Shown here in pieces: positions 1 through 8,455 of a stretch of 64,000 nucleotides of DNA. The notes under the pieces were generated by a model. That model did no database searches, was not told the DNA's origin, and saw nothing but the letters and a program-made list of their open reading frames with translations. The stretch lies in the NCBI RefSeq assembly GCF_008370045.1, contig NZ_VOBN01000017.1, positions 1-64,000 on the forward strand, given 5' to 3'. Position numbers and translations under genes: made by a program. Numbering within the stretch: position 1 is the stretch's first letter; every line of letters starts with the position of its first letter. This stretch comes from Pseudomonas sp. ANT_J12. GTDB taxonomy: Bacteria > Pseudomonadota > Gammaproteobacteria > Pseudomonadales > Pseudomonadaceae.

Positions 1-64
1 ACTGGCAAGCCCTGCTGACACTCAGGGTTTGGGTTTGCGCAACGACTTGCCGGGCCGCTTTTTT
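1..64 (-). CDS. IS3 transposase OrfB, start only (in -1 frame from orfA)
   Basis: From the slippery heptamer at 58-64 the -1 frame stays open to the left edge and reads AARQVVAQTQTLSVSRACQ. The LSVSRAC stretch matches how IS3-family OrfB proteins begin. OrfB carries the DDE integrase domain. Only the start is in view, so its integrity cannot be judged. The fusion is expected to be made by -1 frameshifting, as in the family. Confidence 0.65.
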
Positions 65-417
65 ACAACGGATACGCCGTAGTCGTTCTTCAGGACATCG
101 ACCACGTCTTCAAAGAATTTGGCTTTCAGATTCGCCAGCGCCAACTGCTCCTCAAGCTCCTTAATTCTCTGCTCGGGAGTTAATGGCAAAGTAGGCTCGT
201 CCATCGGTCGGACCCTCTGGGAGCGAATGGAAGCGCCTTGGCTCCAGTCCTGTCGACCATGCTTGCGTAGCCAGACCAACACCGTCGACCGACCCTGAAT
301 CCCGTAGCGCCGTTGAGCCTCTTTATAACTCAACTCGCCTTTTTCGACCTGATCGACAACCGACAATTTAAAAGTCAGCGTGTAATCGCGTTGACTGCGT
401 TTTATGCCCGTATCCAT
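22..417 (-). CDS. IS3-family transposase OrfA
   Basis: A 131-residue OrfA of the IS3 family. It carries an N-terminal helix-turn-helix for binding the element ends (about residues 10-55, with the typical GRSTVLVWLRKHG helix), followed by a leucine-zipper-like coiled coil (about 83-112) used for multimerisation. The start ATG at 415-417 has an AGGAAGG ribosome-binding site. A canonical A6G slippery heptamer (58-64 on minus) lies 13 codons before the stop in the X-XXY-YYZ frame. After a -1 slip the reading frame continues into orfB, as known for OrfAB fusion transposases. Nothing here shows whether the element is still active, because most of orfB is outside the window. Confidence 0.9.
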   Translation of the reverse strand: MDTGIKRSQRDYTLTFKLSVVDQVEKGELSYKEAQRRYGIQGRSTVLVWLRKHGRQDWSQGASIRSQRVRPMDEPTLPLTPEQRIKELEEQLALANLKAKFFEDVVDVLKNDYGVSVVKKRPGKSLRKPKP

Positions 418-476
418 TGCACCTTCCTGATGAGAAGTCAGAAGGTGTAAACCTTATTCAGGACGGAACAGGGCAT

Positions 477-503
477 AAAAAAAGGCCACCCGAAGGCAGC
501 CTT
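477..503 (-). terminator. Rho-independent terminator of lpxC
   Basis: On the minus strand a ten-pair stem with two G-U pairs and a TTCG loop is followed by a run of seven T (plus-strand A's at 477-483). It lies directly downstream of lpxC and closes the division/cell-wall cluster. Confidence 0.85.
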
Positions 504-526
504 TAAAAACTAGAGAGGTTTTTTGC

Positions 527-1438
527 TTACACGGCCGCAACAGGACGCATGTAAGAGATCGGTGCGGTGCTGGCGTCTTCGAAAGTCACGACTTCCCAAG
601 CATCTGTCTGCTCAATCAACTTGCGCAGCAGCTGGTTGTTCAATGCATGTCCGGACTTGAAGCCCTTGAACTCACCAATCAGGCTATTGCCCAGCAGGTA
701 GAGGTCACCAATGGCATCGAGGATCTTGTGCTTCACGAATTCGTCTTCATAGCGAAGGCCGTCTTCGTTCAGTACGCCATCCGCGTCGACCACAATAGCG
801 TTTTCAACGCTGCCGCCGAGTGCGAGGTTGTGCTTGCGCAGGTACTCGATGTCACTCATGAAACCAAAGGTACGGGCGCGGCTGACTTCTTTTACGAACG
901 AAGTGCTGGAAAAATCCACGCTTGCACTTTGTGTGCGGTTACGGAAAACCGGGTGATCGAAATCGATCTCGAAGCTCACTTTGAAACCTTCGAAAGGGAC
1001 GAAAGTGGCGCGCTTGTCGCCGTCTTCCACTGTCACTTCCCGCAGGATCCGGATGAACTTCTTGGCCGCGTCCTGTTCTTCCAGGCCGGCCGATTGAATC
1101 AGGAATACGAAAGGTCCAGCGCTACCATCCATGATCGGGACTTCGGACGCGGAGAGCTCGACGTAGGCGTTATCGATGCCCAGGCCAGCCATGGCCGAGA
1201 GCAAGTGCTCCACCGTATCCACTTTGACGTCACCGTTGACCAGCGTGGTCGACATCGTGGTTTCGCCAACGTTTTCCGCGCGAGCAGGAATCTGCACCAC
1301 AGGGTCCAGATCGGCACGAACAAACACGATGCCGGTGTCGATAGGTGCAGGCTTGAGGGTCAGGTATACCTTCTCCCCGGAGTGCAGGCCTACACCTGTG
1401 GCACGGATAATATTTTTCAGTGTGCGTTGTTTAATCAT
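527..1438 (-). CDS. lpxC: UDP-3-O-acyl-N-acetylglucosamine deacetylase LpxC
   Basis: A zinc enzyme that removes acetate from UDP-3-O-acyl-GlcNAc, the committed step of lipid A synthesis in the cytoplasm. The 303-residue length is normal for Pseudomonas. The zinc ligands fall at the family positions: His78 (in TVEHLLSA), His237 and Asp241 (in HKILD), and the catalytic His264 is in GHALNN. It is the last gene of the mra/division cluster, 112 bases after ftsZ. It has its own likely promoter at 1491-1519 and is followed by a strong terminator. In enterobacteria LpxC level is controlled by proteolysis; nothing in the DNA shows that here. Confidence 0.98.
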   Translation of the reverse strand: MIKQRTLKNIIRATGVGLHSGEKVYLTLKPAPIDTGIVFVRADLDPVVQIPARAENVGETTMSTTLVNGDVKVDTVEHLLSAMAGLGIDNAYVELSASEVPIMDGSAGPFVFLIQSAGLEEQDAAKKFIRILREVTVEDGDKRATFVPFEGFKVSFEIDFDHPVFRNRTQSASVDFSSTSFVKEVSRARTFGFMSDIEYLRKHNLALGGSVENAIVVDADGVLNEDGLRYEDEFVKHKILDAIGDLYLLGNSLIGEFKGFKSGHALNNQLLRKLIEQTDAWEVVTFEDASTAPISYMRPVAAV

Positions 1439-1490
1439 GGCTTGGGCCGCTTCAGCGCAAATTGCGAACTGGTATCAACAAAGGCTGGCG

Positions 1491-1519
1491 ATGATAGCAG
1501 ACCATGCCTTTGCTGAACA
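1491..1519 (-). promoter_or_regulatory. Probable lpxC promoter
   Basis: In the ftsZ-lpxC gap the minus strand carries TGTTCA (1514-1519), a 17-base spacer and TATCAT (1491-1496), about 50 bases before the lpxC start. The -35 is weak and the -10 is good. This would let lpxC be expressed apart from the division genes. Confidence 0.5.
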
Positions 1520-1550
1520 CCAATCACCTTCATAGCCCTGATACATTCCA

Positions 1551-2744
1551 TCAATCAGCCTGACGACGCAGGAATGCCGGGATGTCCAGGTAGTCCAGAT
1601 CGTCTTGTGGATTCATCTTCGCGGCAGTCGCAGCACCAGCCTGAGCCTGGTTGCGCATGACGGTCGGACGGTCCAGGTCACGGTAGTTCACAGCAGGCGC
1701 TTCCTGACGCGAAGGCGCTTGTTGCTGCGGCTGCGAAGCCACGGACGTGTGCATGGTGTTGTCGATAACCTTGACAGGCTTCTCGATTTTCGCGCCCAGA
1801 CCCGTGGCAACCACGGTTACGTGCAGCTCGTCGCGCATGTCCGGATCGATAACGGTACCGACCTTGACCATCGCGTGCTCGGAAGCGAAGGCTTCGATGA
1901 TGCTACCCACGTCGGAGTACTCACCCAGGGACAGGTCAGGACCGGCGGTGATGTTCACCAGGATGCCGCGTGCACCTTGCAGGTTCACGTCTTCAAGCAA
2001 CGGGTTGCGAATGGCCGCTTCGGTGGCCTCGCGTGCACGGTTCGGACCGCTGGCGCAGCCAGTGCCCATCATCGCCATGCCCATTTCGCTCATGACAGTC
2101 CGTACGTCGGCAAAGTCGACGTTGATCATGCCTGGGCGCTTGATGATGTCGGAGATACCGCGAACGGCACCGGCCAGTACATCGTCAGCCTTGGCGAAAG
2201 CCGACAGCAGGCTTGCGTCTTTACCGAGGATGGTCAGCAGCTTCTCGTTGGGAATGGTGATCAACGAGTCGACGCTTTCAGACAGCAGACGGATACCTTC
2301 GTCGGCGATCTGCATACGCTTGCGGCCTTCGAACGGGAACGGACGGGTCACCACCGCAACGGTGAGGATCCCCATTTCCTTGGCCACTTCGGCAATGATC
2401 GGCGCAGCACCGGTACCGGTACCGCCGCCCATGCCAGTGGTGATGAACACCATGTTGGTGCCCTGCAGGACTTCGGCAATGCGCTCACGGTCTTCGAGAG
2501 CGGCCTGACGACCTACTTCAGGGTTGGCGCCGGCGCCCAGACCTTTGGTCACACCGGTACCCAGTTGCAGGATGGTCCGCGCGCCGATGGATTTCAGCGC
2601 CTGGGCATCAGTGTTGGCGCAGATGAATTCAACGCCTTCAATGTTGCTCTTGACCATGTGGTTGACAGCGTTGCCGCCGCCTCCGCCAACACCGATAACT
2701 TTAATAACCGGGCTTGCGGGGATGTTGTCTACGAGTTCGAACAT
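1551..2744 (-). CDS. ftsZ: Cell division GTPase FtsZ
   Basis: Tubulin-like GTPase that polymerises into the Z ring and recruits the division machinery. The 397-residue protein has the N-terminal glycine loop GGGGGNAVNHM (about 20-30) and the tubulin signature GGGTGTG (106-112). A variable acidic, Gln-rich linker (about 320-380) follows. The conserved C-terminal tail DYLDIPAFLRRQAD is the docking site for FtsA and ZipA. The start is preceded by AAAGGAGAGGG. The 85-base gap to ftsA carries a 7-base tandem repeat. No defect is visible. Confidence 0.98.
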   Translation of the reverse strand: MFELVDNIPASPVIKVIGVGGGGGNAVNHMVKSNIEGVEFICANTDAQALKSIGARTILQLGTGVTKGLGAGANPEVGRQAALEDRERIAEVLQGTNMVFITTGMGGGTGTGAAPIIAEVAKEMGILTVAVVTRPFPFEGRKRMQIADEGIRLLSESVDSLITIPNEKLLTILGKDASLLSAFAKADDVLAGAVRGISDIIKRPGMINVDFADVRTVMSEMGMAMMGTGCASGPNRAREATEAAIRNPLLEDVNLQGARGILVNITAGPDLSLGEYSDVGSIIEAFASEHAMVKVGTVIDPDMRDELHVTVVATGLGAKIEKPVKVIDNTMHTSVASQPQQQAPSRQEAPAVNYRDLDRPTVMRNQAQAGAATAAKMNPQDDLDYLDIPAFLRRQAD

Positions 2745-2792
2745 TTTCCCTCTCCTTTACATTCTCTAGTTTTTTCGCCTACTGCTTTTGCT

Positions 2793-2820
2793 GCTTGTCG
2801 CTTGTAGCTTGCCGCTTGAA
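2793..2820. repeat. Tandem 7-base repeat between ftsA and ftsZ
   Basis: Four head-to-tail heptamers of the form GCTTGNN (GCTTGTC, GCTTGTA, GCTTGCC, GCTTGAA) lie in the 85-base ftsA-ftsZ gap, about 50 bases upstream of the ftsZ start. No coding role is possible in this gap. Confidence 0.7.
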
Positions 2821-2829
2821 ACTGCTTCG

Positions 2830-4089
2830 TCAGAAGTTGCCTTGCACCCAGCTCTTGATGCGATCGAGCAAGGCGGGTTTGGCTTCTTCATTGCTGTAAC
2901 TGTCGCGGCTGCTGATGCCCGAGAACGAAATCCCGTCGGACTGCTTTTGCAGGCCGTACATCAACAGGCCAACGCCAGTGGAATAAATCGGGTTGCGGAC
3001 CACGTCATCCAGGCCCTTGACGCCGTGCGGCACGCCCAGGCGGACTGGCATGTGGAAGATCTCTTCGGCCAGTTCGACCGCGCCTTCCATTTTCGACGTA
3101 CCGCCGGTCAGCACGATGCCGGCCGGGATCAGGTCTTCGTAGCCGCTGCGACGCAGTTCGGCCTGGATCAGCGTGAACAGCTCGTCGTAACGCGGCTCGA
3201 CCACTTCGGCCAGGGCCTGGCGGGACAGCTCGCGCGGTGGACGGTCGCCCACGCTTGGGACCTTGATGGTTTCCCCGGCACCGGCCAGTTTGGCCAGGGC
3301 GCAGGCGTAGCGAATCTTGATTTCTTCGGCGTACTGGGTCGGGGTGCGCAACGCCATGGCGATGTCGTTGGTCACCTGGTCGCCCGCAATCGGGATCACG
3401 GCGGTGTGACGGATCGCGCCTTCGGTGAAGATCGCGATGTCGGTGGTGCCGCCGCCGATGTCCACCAGGCACACGCCCAGTTCTTTCTCGTCGTCGGTCA
3501 GGACCGAGTAGGCCGAGGCCAGTTGCTCGAGAATGATGTCGTCGATTTCCAGGCCGCAGCGGCGCACGCATTTTTCAATGTTCTGTGCGGCATTGACGGC
3601 GCAGGTGACCACGTGGACCTTGGCTTCCAGACGTACGCCCGACATGCCCAGCGGCTCACGAACGCCTTCCTGGTTATCGATCACGTAATCCTGCGGCAGG
3701 GTGTGCAGCACGCGCTGGTCAGCCGGGATCGCCACGGCCTGGGCTGCATCGAGGACGCGTTCAAGGTCGGCGGCGCTGACTTCGCGATCACGAATCGCCA
3801 CGATGCCGTGGGAGTTCAGGCTGCGGATGTGATTGCCGGCCACGCCGACGAACGCCGAGTGGATCCGGCAACCGGCCATCAGCTGCGCTTCTTCGATGGC
3901 GCGCTGGATCGACTGCACGGTGGACTCGATGTTCACCACCACGCCTTTCTTCAGGCCGCGGGACGGATGAGTGCCGATCCCGACGATTTCGAGCGTGCCG
4001 TCGTCCGAGACCTCGCCGACCAGCGCCACCACCTTGGAGGTGCCGATATCGAGACCGACGATCATTTTGCCGCTTTGCACGTTTGCCAT
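2830..4089 (-). CDS. ftsA: Cell division protein FtsA
   Basis: Actin-like ATPase that tethers FtsZ filaments to the inner membrane and recruits later division proteins. The 419-residue protein starts MANVQSGKMIVGLDIGTSKV, whose DIGTSK is the phosphate-1 loop. VDIGGGTTDIAIF (about 214-226) is the phosphate-2 loop, and GIVLTGGTSKMEG the adenosine motif. It ends in the amphipathic membrane-targeting helix ALLDRIKSWVQGNF. It lies 15 bases after ftsQ and just before ftsZ, the standard order. Confidence 0.98.
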   Translation of the reverse strand: MANVQSGKMIVGLDIGTSKVVALVGEVSDDGTLEIVGIGTHPSRGLKKGVVVNIESTVQSIQRAIEEAQLMAGCRIHSAFVGVAGNHIRSLNSHGIVAIRDREVSAADLERVLDAAQAVAIPADQRVLHTLPQDYVIDNQEGVREPLGMSGVRLEAKVHVVTCAVNAAQNIEKCVRRCGLEIDDIILEQLASAYSVLTDDEKELGVCLVDIGGGTTDIAIFTEGAIRHTAVIPIAGDQVTNDIAMALRTPTQYAEEIKIRYACALAKLAGAGETIKVPSVGDRPPRELSRQALAEVVEPRYDELFTLIQAELRRSGYEDLIPAGIVLTGGTSKMEGAVELAEEIFHMPVRLGVPHGVKGLDDVVRNPIYSTGVGLLMYGLQKQSDGISFSGISSRDSYSNEEAKPALLDRIKSWVQGNF

Positions 4090-4104
4090 GGGTCCTGCCT
4101 CTTC

Positions 4105-4974
4105 TTAATTCTTCGCGACAGCGGGTTGGGCTGTCGTGGGCGCTACAGGTTCCCGCCAGCCAACAGCGAGGCCGTTGGCGTAGCGCAGATCGATGCGCGC
4201 AATGTTCGTAATCTGTTCTTTAAGCGTCTTGTCGTAGATGGCAATGAAGCGGCGCATCTTTTCCACCAGGTTGCCGCGTCCCAGCAGCAGTTCGATCCCC
4301 GGGCCAGAACTACCGGCACCGGTGGTCAGGAACCAGCTGCCTCGTTCACGCAATTCCAGGCGTGCAATCGAGAAGCCCAATGGCCTGAGCATCTGGCTCA
4401 GCACCTGGTATTGCTGCATCACTTGCTGCTGGGCCCGTTGTGGGCCGAACAGCTGTGGCAAGTGTTCGTAGTTCGCCAGCTCACGCGGGGTGAACGCCTG
4501 GCCCTGGTTGTTCAACAGCGACTCGTCGCCCCAACGGGCCACCGGCAGCTGTTCTTCCAGGCGAATCACCACCTGGTCCGGCCACACCCGACGCACTTCG
4601 GCGTGGGCAATCCATGGCATCGTTTCCAGCTCGGTGCGCATGCTCTCCAGGTCGATGGTGAAGAAGCTCGACGCCACGTACGGGGCGATCCGCTGCTGCA
4701 CCGCTTGCTGGCTGATGTAACTCAAATCGCCCTGCACATTGATCTTGGTGATCGGCCGGTCGGCGTAGGGCAGCAAACGCTGCGCGCCTTCGTAAGTGCC
4801 GAAACCCAGCGCAACCAACAGCACCGGCCAGAACAAGGCTTTGAGAAAACCAAAATTGGCTTTCGGCAGGCGCGCAGACATCGGCTCTTTGGCCACCATT
4901 CGGCTGGCACCCCGCGGCACCGGCTTGCGGCCGGGTGGTGCGGGGGGCTGATGTCTCAACTGAGCGCCTTGCAT
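4105..4974 (-). CDS. ftsQ: Cell division protein FtsQ
   Basis: Bitopic inner-membrane protein that links cytoplasmic FtsZ/FtsA to the periplasmic FtsB/FtsL/FtsI/FtsW complex. I place the start at MQGAQLRHQPP (289 residues). This is four bases after the ddlB stop and has a GAGGG ribosome-binding site inside ddlB; a longer open frame exists but would run back into ddlB. A basic cytoplasmic tail is followed by one membrane segment (about residues 47-65), then a POTRA domain beginning ITKINVQGDLSYI (about 75-145) and the FtsQ/DivIB beta domain. The C-terminus is Ala/Pro-rich. Confidence 0.95.
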   Translation of the reverse strand: MQGAQLRHQPPAPPGRKPVPRGASRMVAKEPMSARLPKANFGFLKALFWPVLLVALGFGTYEGAQRLLPYADRPITKINVQGDLSYISQQAVQQRIAPYVASSFFTIDLESMRTELETMPWIAHAEVRRVWPDQVVIRLEEQLPVARWGDESLLNNQGQAFTPRELANYEHLPQLFGPQRAQQQVMQQYQVLSQMLRPLGFSIARLELRERGSWFLTTGAGSSGPGIELLLGRGNLVEKMRRFIAIYDKTLKEQITNIARIDLRYANGLAVGWREPVAPTTAQPAVAKN

Positions 4975-4978
4975 GGTC

Positions 4979-5935
4979 TTACCCTCGCGGCTCAATGCTT
5001 GCGGCCAAAATCGCCAGGACCAATTGCTGGAAATCCAGACCGGCAGCACGGGCCGCCATCGGCACCAGGCTGTGATCGGTCATGCCCGGTGCGGTGTTGA
5101 CTTCCAGGAACCAGAATTGCCCATCGGCGTCCTGCATCACGTCTGCCCTGCCCCAACCGGCAATACCCAGCGCCTCACAGGCTTTGGCCGTCAGGTCCAT
5201 CAGTTCTTTTTCTTTGTGGCTGTCGAGGCCACACGGGATCCGGTACTGGGTATCGGAAGCCACGTACTTGGCGTCGTAGTCGTAGAAGCTGTGCGTCGTG
5301 CCCAGGGCAATCGGTGGCAACACCTGGTCACGCAGGGTGGCGATGGTGAACTCCGGACCTTGAATCCATTGCTCGACCAACACTTGCGAATCGTAGGTAG
5401 CGGCCGCTTTCCAGGCGTCGATCAACTCCGACGCGGAACTCACTTTGGCCATACCGATACTTGAACCTTCATGGGCCGGTTTGACGATCAAAGGGAAGCC
5501 CAGTTCCGTCGCCGCCGAAATACAATCGGCCTCAGAACTCAGTACGGCGTGGCGTGGCGTCGGAATCCCGAGGCTGTGCCAGACCTGCTTGGTACGCAGC
5601 TTGTCCATGGCCAAAGCCGAAGCCAGGATGCCGCTGCCGGTGTAGGGAATGCCCAGGCATTCGAGCAGGCCCTGCATGCTGCCGTCTTCACCGCCACGAC
5701 CGTGGAGAATGATGAAGGCGCGATCGATTTTTTCGTTGAGCAAACGCTGCAACAGGTCATCGCCGACGTCGAGGCCGAACGCATCCACACCGGCGCTTTG
5801 CAGCGCTTCGAGAACGGCGTTACCCGACTTCAGGGACACCTCACGCTCGGCACTCTTGCCGCCGAACAGCACGGCGACGCGGCCGAAGTCTTTCGGCGCG
5901 AGGGTGGAGACGAGGTTGGCGTAAGCAGCAGTCAT
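4979..5935 (-). CDS. ddlB: D-alanine--D-alanine ligase (DdlB)
   Basis: ATP-grasp ligase that makes the D-Ala-D-Ala dipeptide added by MurF. At 318 residues it is slightly longer than E. coli DdlB. It starts with the VAVLFGGKSAEREVSLKSG signature and includes the HGRGGEDGSMQG motif (near residue 80), the grasp segment PLIVKPAHEGSSIGMAKV and the C-terminal FLEVNTAPGMTDHSLVP that binds Mg-ATP and D-Ala. Its ATG overlaps the murC stop (ATGA), which suggests translational coupling. The order murC-ddlB-ftsQ matches the cluster of gamma-proteobacteria. Confidence 0.97.
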   Translation of the reverse strand: MTAAYANLVSTLAPKDFGRVAVLFGGKSAEREVSLKSGNAVLEALQSAGVDAFGLDVGDDLLQRLLNEKIDRAFIILHGRGGEDGSMQGLLECLGIPYTGSGILASALAMDKLRTKQVWHSLGIPTPRHAVLSSEADCISAATELGFPLIVKPAHEGSSIGMAKVSSASELIDAWKAAATYDSQVLVEQWIQGPEFTIATLRDQVLPPIALGTTHSFYDYDAKYVASDTQYRIPCGLDSHKEKELMDLTAKACEALGIAGWGRADVMQDADGQFWFLEVNTAPGMTDHSLVPMAARAAGLDFQQLVLAILAASIEPRG

Positions 5936-7392
5936 TTCAACTTCCCCACCGCAGGCGCGGCAACCGCACCCACGAACAACGGACTGTTCAACAATTTCGG
6001 CGCAAGGCCGCCGATATCACCGGCGCCCTGGCACAGCAGGATGTCGCCGGCACGCAGCAGCGGCTTGACGATTGGCGCGAGGTCGACACCGCGCTCGATG
6101 TAGATCGGGTCCAGCTGACCGCGCTGGCGGATGCTGTTGCACAGCTTGCGGCTGTCGGCGCCCGGGATCGGTTCTTCACCGGCCGGATAGACTTCCATCA
6201 GCAGCAGCACGTTGGCGTCGGCCAATACATTGACGAAATCGTCGTACAGGTCGCGGGTGCGGCTGTAGCGGTGCGGCTGGTACACCATCACCAGACGACG
6301 CTCCGGCCAGCCACCGCGTACGGCTTTGATCACTGCTGCGACTTCGGTCGGGTGGTGACCGTAGTCATCGACCAGCATCACGTTGCCGCCGTCTACCGGC
6401 AGTTCACCGTAGACCTGGAAGCGTCGGCCGACACCCTGGAACCCGGACAGGCCCTGGACGATGGCTTCATCGCTGACACCCTCGTCGGAGGCGATGCAAA
6501 TGGTCGCCAAAGCGTTCAATACGTTGTGATTGCCCGGCATGTTCACCGAGACATCCAGCGGCTCGCGCTCAGGACGCAGCACGGTGAAGAAGGTCTGCAT
6601 GCCTTGCTGGCGCACATTGATTGCGCGCACGTCGCAGTCGTCGCCGAAGCCATAGGTCACCGTCGGGCGTTTGACCAGCGGCAGGATTTCGCGCACCACC
6701 GGATCGTCCAGGCACACCACCGCCAAACCGTAGAACGGCAGGTTGTGCAGGAACTCGACGAAGGTTTTCTTCAGTTTGTTGAAGTCACCGTCGTAGGTCG
6801 CCATGTGGTCGGCGTCGATGTTGGTGACCACGGCCACCAACGGCTGCAAGTGCAGGAAGCTCGCATCGCTTTCGTCGGCTTCGGCGATCAGGTAACGGCT
6901 GGTGCCAAGCTGGGCATTGGTGCCCGCGGCATTCAGACGGCCACCGATGACGAACGTAGGGTCCAGGCCACCAGCGGCGAACACCGAAGCGATCAGGCTG
7001 GTCGTCGTGGTTTTGCCGTGCGTGCCGGCGACGGCGATGCCGTGGCGATAGCGCATCAGCTCGGCGAGCATTTCGGCACGGGGCACCACCGGGATCCGGC
7101 GTTCCAGGGCGGTGGCGACTTCCGGGTTGGAAGTGTTCACGGCACTGGACGTAACCAGCACATCGGCGTTCGCGGCGTTCTCGGCGCGGTGACCGATATA
7201 GATGTGCGCGCCAAAGGATTCCAGGCGCTCGGTCACCGGCGATGCTTTGAGGTCGGAACCGGACACTTCATAGCCCAGGTTCAACAACACTTCGGCAATA
7301 CCGCACATGCCCACGCCGCCGATGCCGACGAAGTGGATGCGGCGGATGCGGCGCATTTCCGGGTGCGGCATGGCTTTCTGATTCTCAACCAT
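5932..7392 (-). CDS. murC: UDP-N-acetylmuramate--L-alanine ligase MurC
   Basis: Adds the first amino acid (L-Ala) to UDP-MurNAc in the cytoplasm. I set the start at MVENQKAMPHPEM (486 residues): it has a GGAGG site, overlaps murG by 8 bases and gives the normal family length; an upstream in-frame ATG lies deep in murG. The N-terminal Rossmann-like fold begins IHFVGIGGVGMCGIAEVL. The ATP-binding loop is GTHGKTT (about 123-129). The central domain with LIAEADESDASFL and the C-terminal ligase domain with VDDYGHHPTEV are present. Confidence 0.97.
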   Translation of the reverse strand: MVENQKAMPHPEMRRIRRIHFVGIGGVGMCGIAEVLLNLGYEVSGSDLKASPVTERLESFGAHIYIGHRAENAANADVLVTSSAVNTSNPEVATALERRIPVVPRAEMLAELMRYRHGIAVAGTHGKTTTTSLIASVFAAGGLDPTFVIGGRLNAAGTNAQLGTSRYLIAEADESDASFLHLQPLVAVVTNIDADHMATYDGDFNKLKKTFVEFLHNLPFYGLAVVCLDDPVVREILPLVKRPTVTYGFGDDCDVRAINVRQQGMQTFFTVLRPEREPLDVSVNMPGNHNVLNALATICIASDEGVSDEAIVQGLSGFQGVGRRFQVYGELPVDGGNVMLVDDYGHHPTEVAAVIKAVRGGWPERRLVMVYQPHRYSRTRDLYDDFVNVLADANVLLLMEVYPAGEEPIPGADSRKLCNSIRQRGQLDPIYIERGVDLAPIVKPLLRAGDILLCQGAGDIGGLAPKLLNSPLFVGAVAAPAVGKLK

Positions 7393-8455
7393 GGGCCACC
7401 TCCAGGCAGGTGTCGACAACGTTACGGGTTGCATCAGGTTTCGCCAGGCGGCGGGCCGCGTTGGCCATGTCATTGAGTCGTTGCGGTTGCATCAGGACCT
7501 CTGTCAGGCGTGCGGCAAGATCTGCGGCGCCAGTCGTTCTTTGCGGCATCAGGAAGGCAGCGCCTTCACGGGCCAAATATTCGGCGTTGCGGGTCTGGTG
7601 ATCGTCGATTGCGTGGGGCAAAGGCACCAGCATCGAGGGCAGACCGGCGGCGGCCAGTTCACTGATGGTCAACGCGCCGGCTCGGCACACCACCAGGTCG
7701 GCCCAGCCATAGGCTTGGGCCATGTCTTTGATGAAAGGCTGCACTTGCGCCTCGACGCCAGCCTCGCGATAGCGCTGCGCAGTCACTTCATCGTGGTTTC
7801 TGCCGGCCTGATGAAACACTTCCGGGCGCAGGTCGGCGGCGACTTGCGACAGGGCTTCAGGCAGCAACTTGTTCAACGGTTCTGCGCCCAGGCTTCCGCC
7901 CAGGATCAGCAAACGCGCCTTGCGACCGGCCAGAGCGGGTCGCGGTGTGTCGAGGAACAGTTCGGTGCGCACCGGGTTACCGGTGGTCCGACGGCTGTCC
8001 GACAGGGTAAAGGTGTCGGGGAACGCTTCACACACCCGGGCGGCCAACGGCATGAGCAACCGATTGGCGGTACCGGCGACGGCGTTCTGCTCGTGAACGA
8101 TGACCGGCACGCCAGACAATTTGGCCGCAACACCGCCAGGGCCCGTCACATAACCGCCAAAGCCGACCACACACACCGGCCGCAGCTTGCGAATGATCGC
8201 CCGCGCCTGCCAGATCGACTTGAGCAACATGAACGGTGCCTTGAGCAGCGACAGATTGCCCTTGCCCCGCAGGCCAGTGGCATTGATGCGATGCAGTTCC
8301 AGACCGGCGGCCGGGACCAGGTCGTTTTCGATGCCGCGCGGGGTGCCAAGCCAATGCACGGTGTAACCGCGGGCCTGGAACTCACGAGCACAGGCCAGCG
8401 CCGGGAACACGTGCCCGCCGGTGCCGCCCGCCATGATCAATACATTAGCGCCCAT
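7385..8455 (-). CDS. murG: UDP-GlcNAc:lipid I N-acetylglucosaminyltransferase MurG
   Basis: Peripheral inner-membrane glycosyltransferase (GT28) that turns lipid I into lipid II. With start MGANVLIMAGGTGGHVFPALA it is 356 residues, the normal length. It has the first glycine loop GGTGGH (about 10-15), the second loop FGGYVTGPGG (about 100-109), and the UDP-GlcNAc site GGSLGAEPLN plus AGALTISELAAAGLPSMLVPLPHA. The start overlaps ftsW by 11 bases. A longer open frame upstream is ftsW sequence read in another frame. Confidence 0.97.
   Translation of the reverse strand: MGANVLIMAGGTGGHVFPALACAREFQARGYTVHWLGTPRGIENDLVPAAGLELHRINATGLRGKGNLSLLKAPFMLLKSIWQARAIIRKLRPVCVVGFGGYVTGPGGVAAKLSGVPVIVHEQNAVAGTANRLLMPLAARVCEAFPDTFTLSDSRRTTGNPVRTELFLDTPRPALAGRKARLLILGGSLGAEPLNKLLPEALSQVAADLRPEVFHQAGRNHDEVTAQRYREAGVEAQVQPFIKDMAQAYGWADLVVCRAGALTISELAAAGLPSMLVPLPHAIDDHQTRNAEYLAREGAAFLMPQRTTGAADLAARLTEVLMQPQRLNDMANAARRLAKPDATRNVVDTCLEVAHG

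Larger units (their letters stand above)
1..470 (-). mobile_element. IS3-family insertion sequence, one end (partial in window)
   Basis: One end of an insertion sequence read on the minus strand. It holds orfA (22-417) and the first codons of orfB running off the left edge. The outer end probably lies near 470, where the minus strand begins TGTTCCGTCCTGAATAAG; a 5'-TG end is usual for IS3-family inverted repeats. The element stops only about 7 bases before the T-run of the lpxC terminator, so lpxC and its terminator look intact. The other end and the target duplication are outside the window, so the exact border is an inference. Confidence 0.7.

Noticed and set aside
1605..5464. Long plus-strand frames over ftsZ, ftsA and ftsQ (for example 400 and 770 codons)
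   Set aside because: They lie opposite well-recognised essential genes and match no family; such shadows are common in GC-rich DNA.
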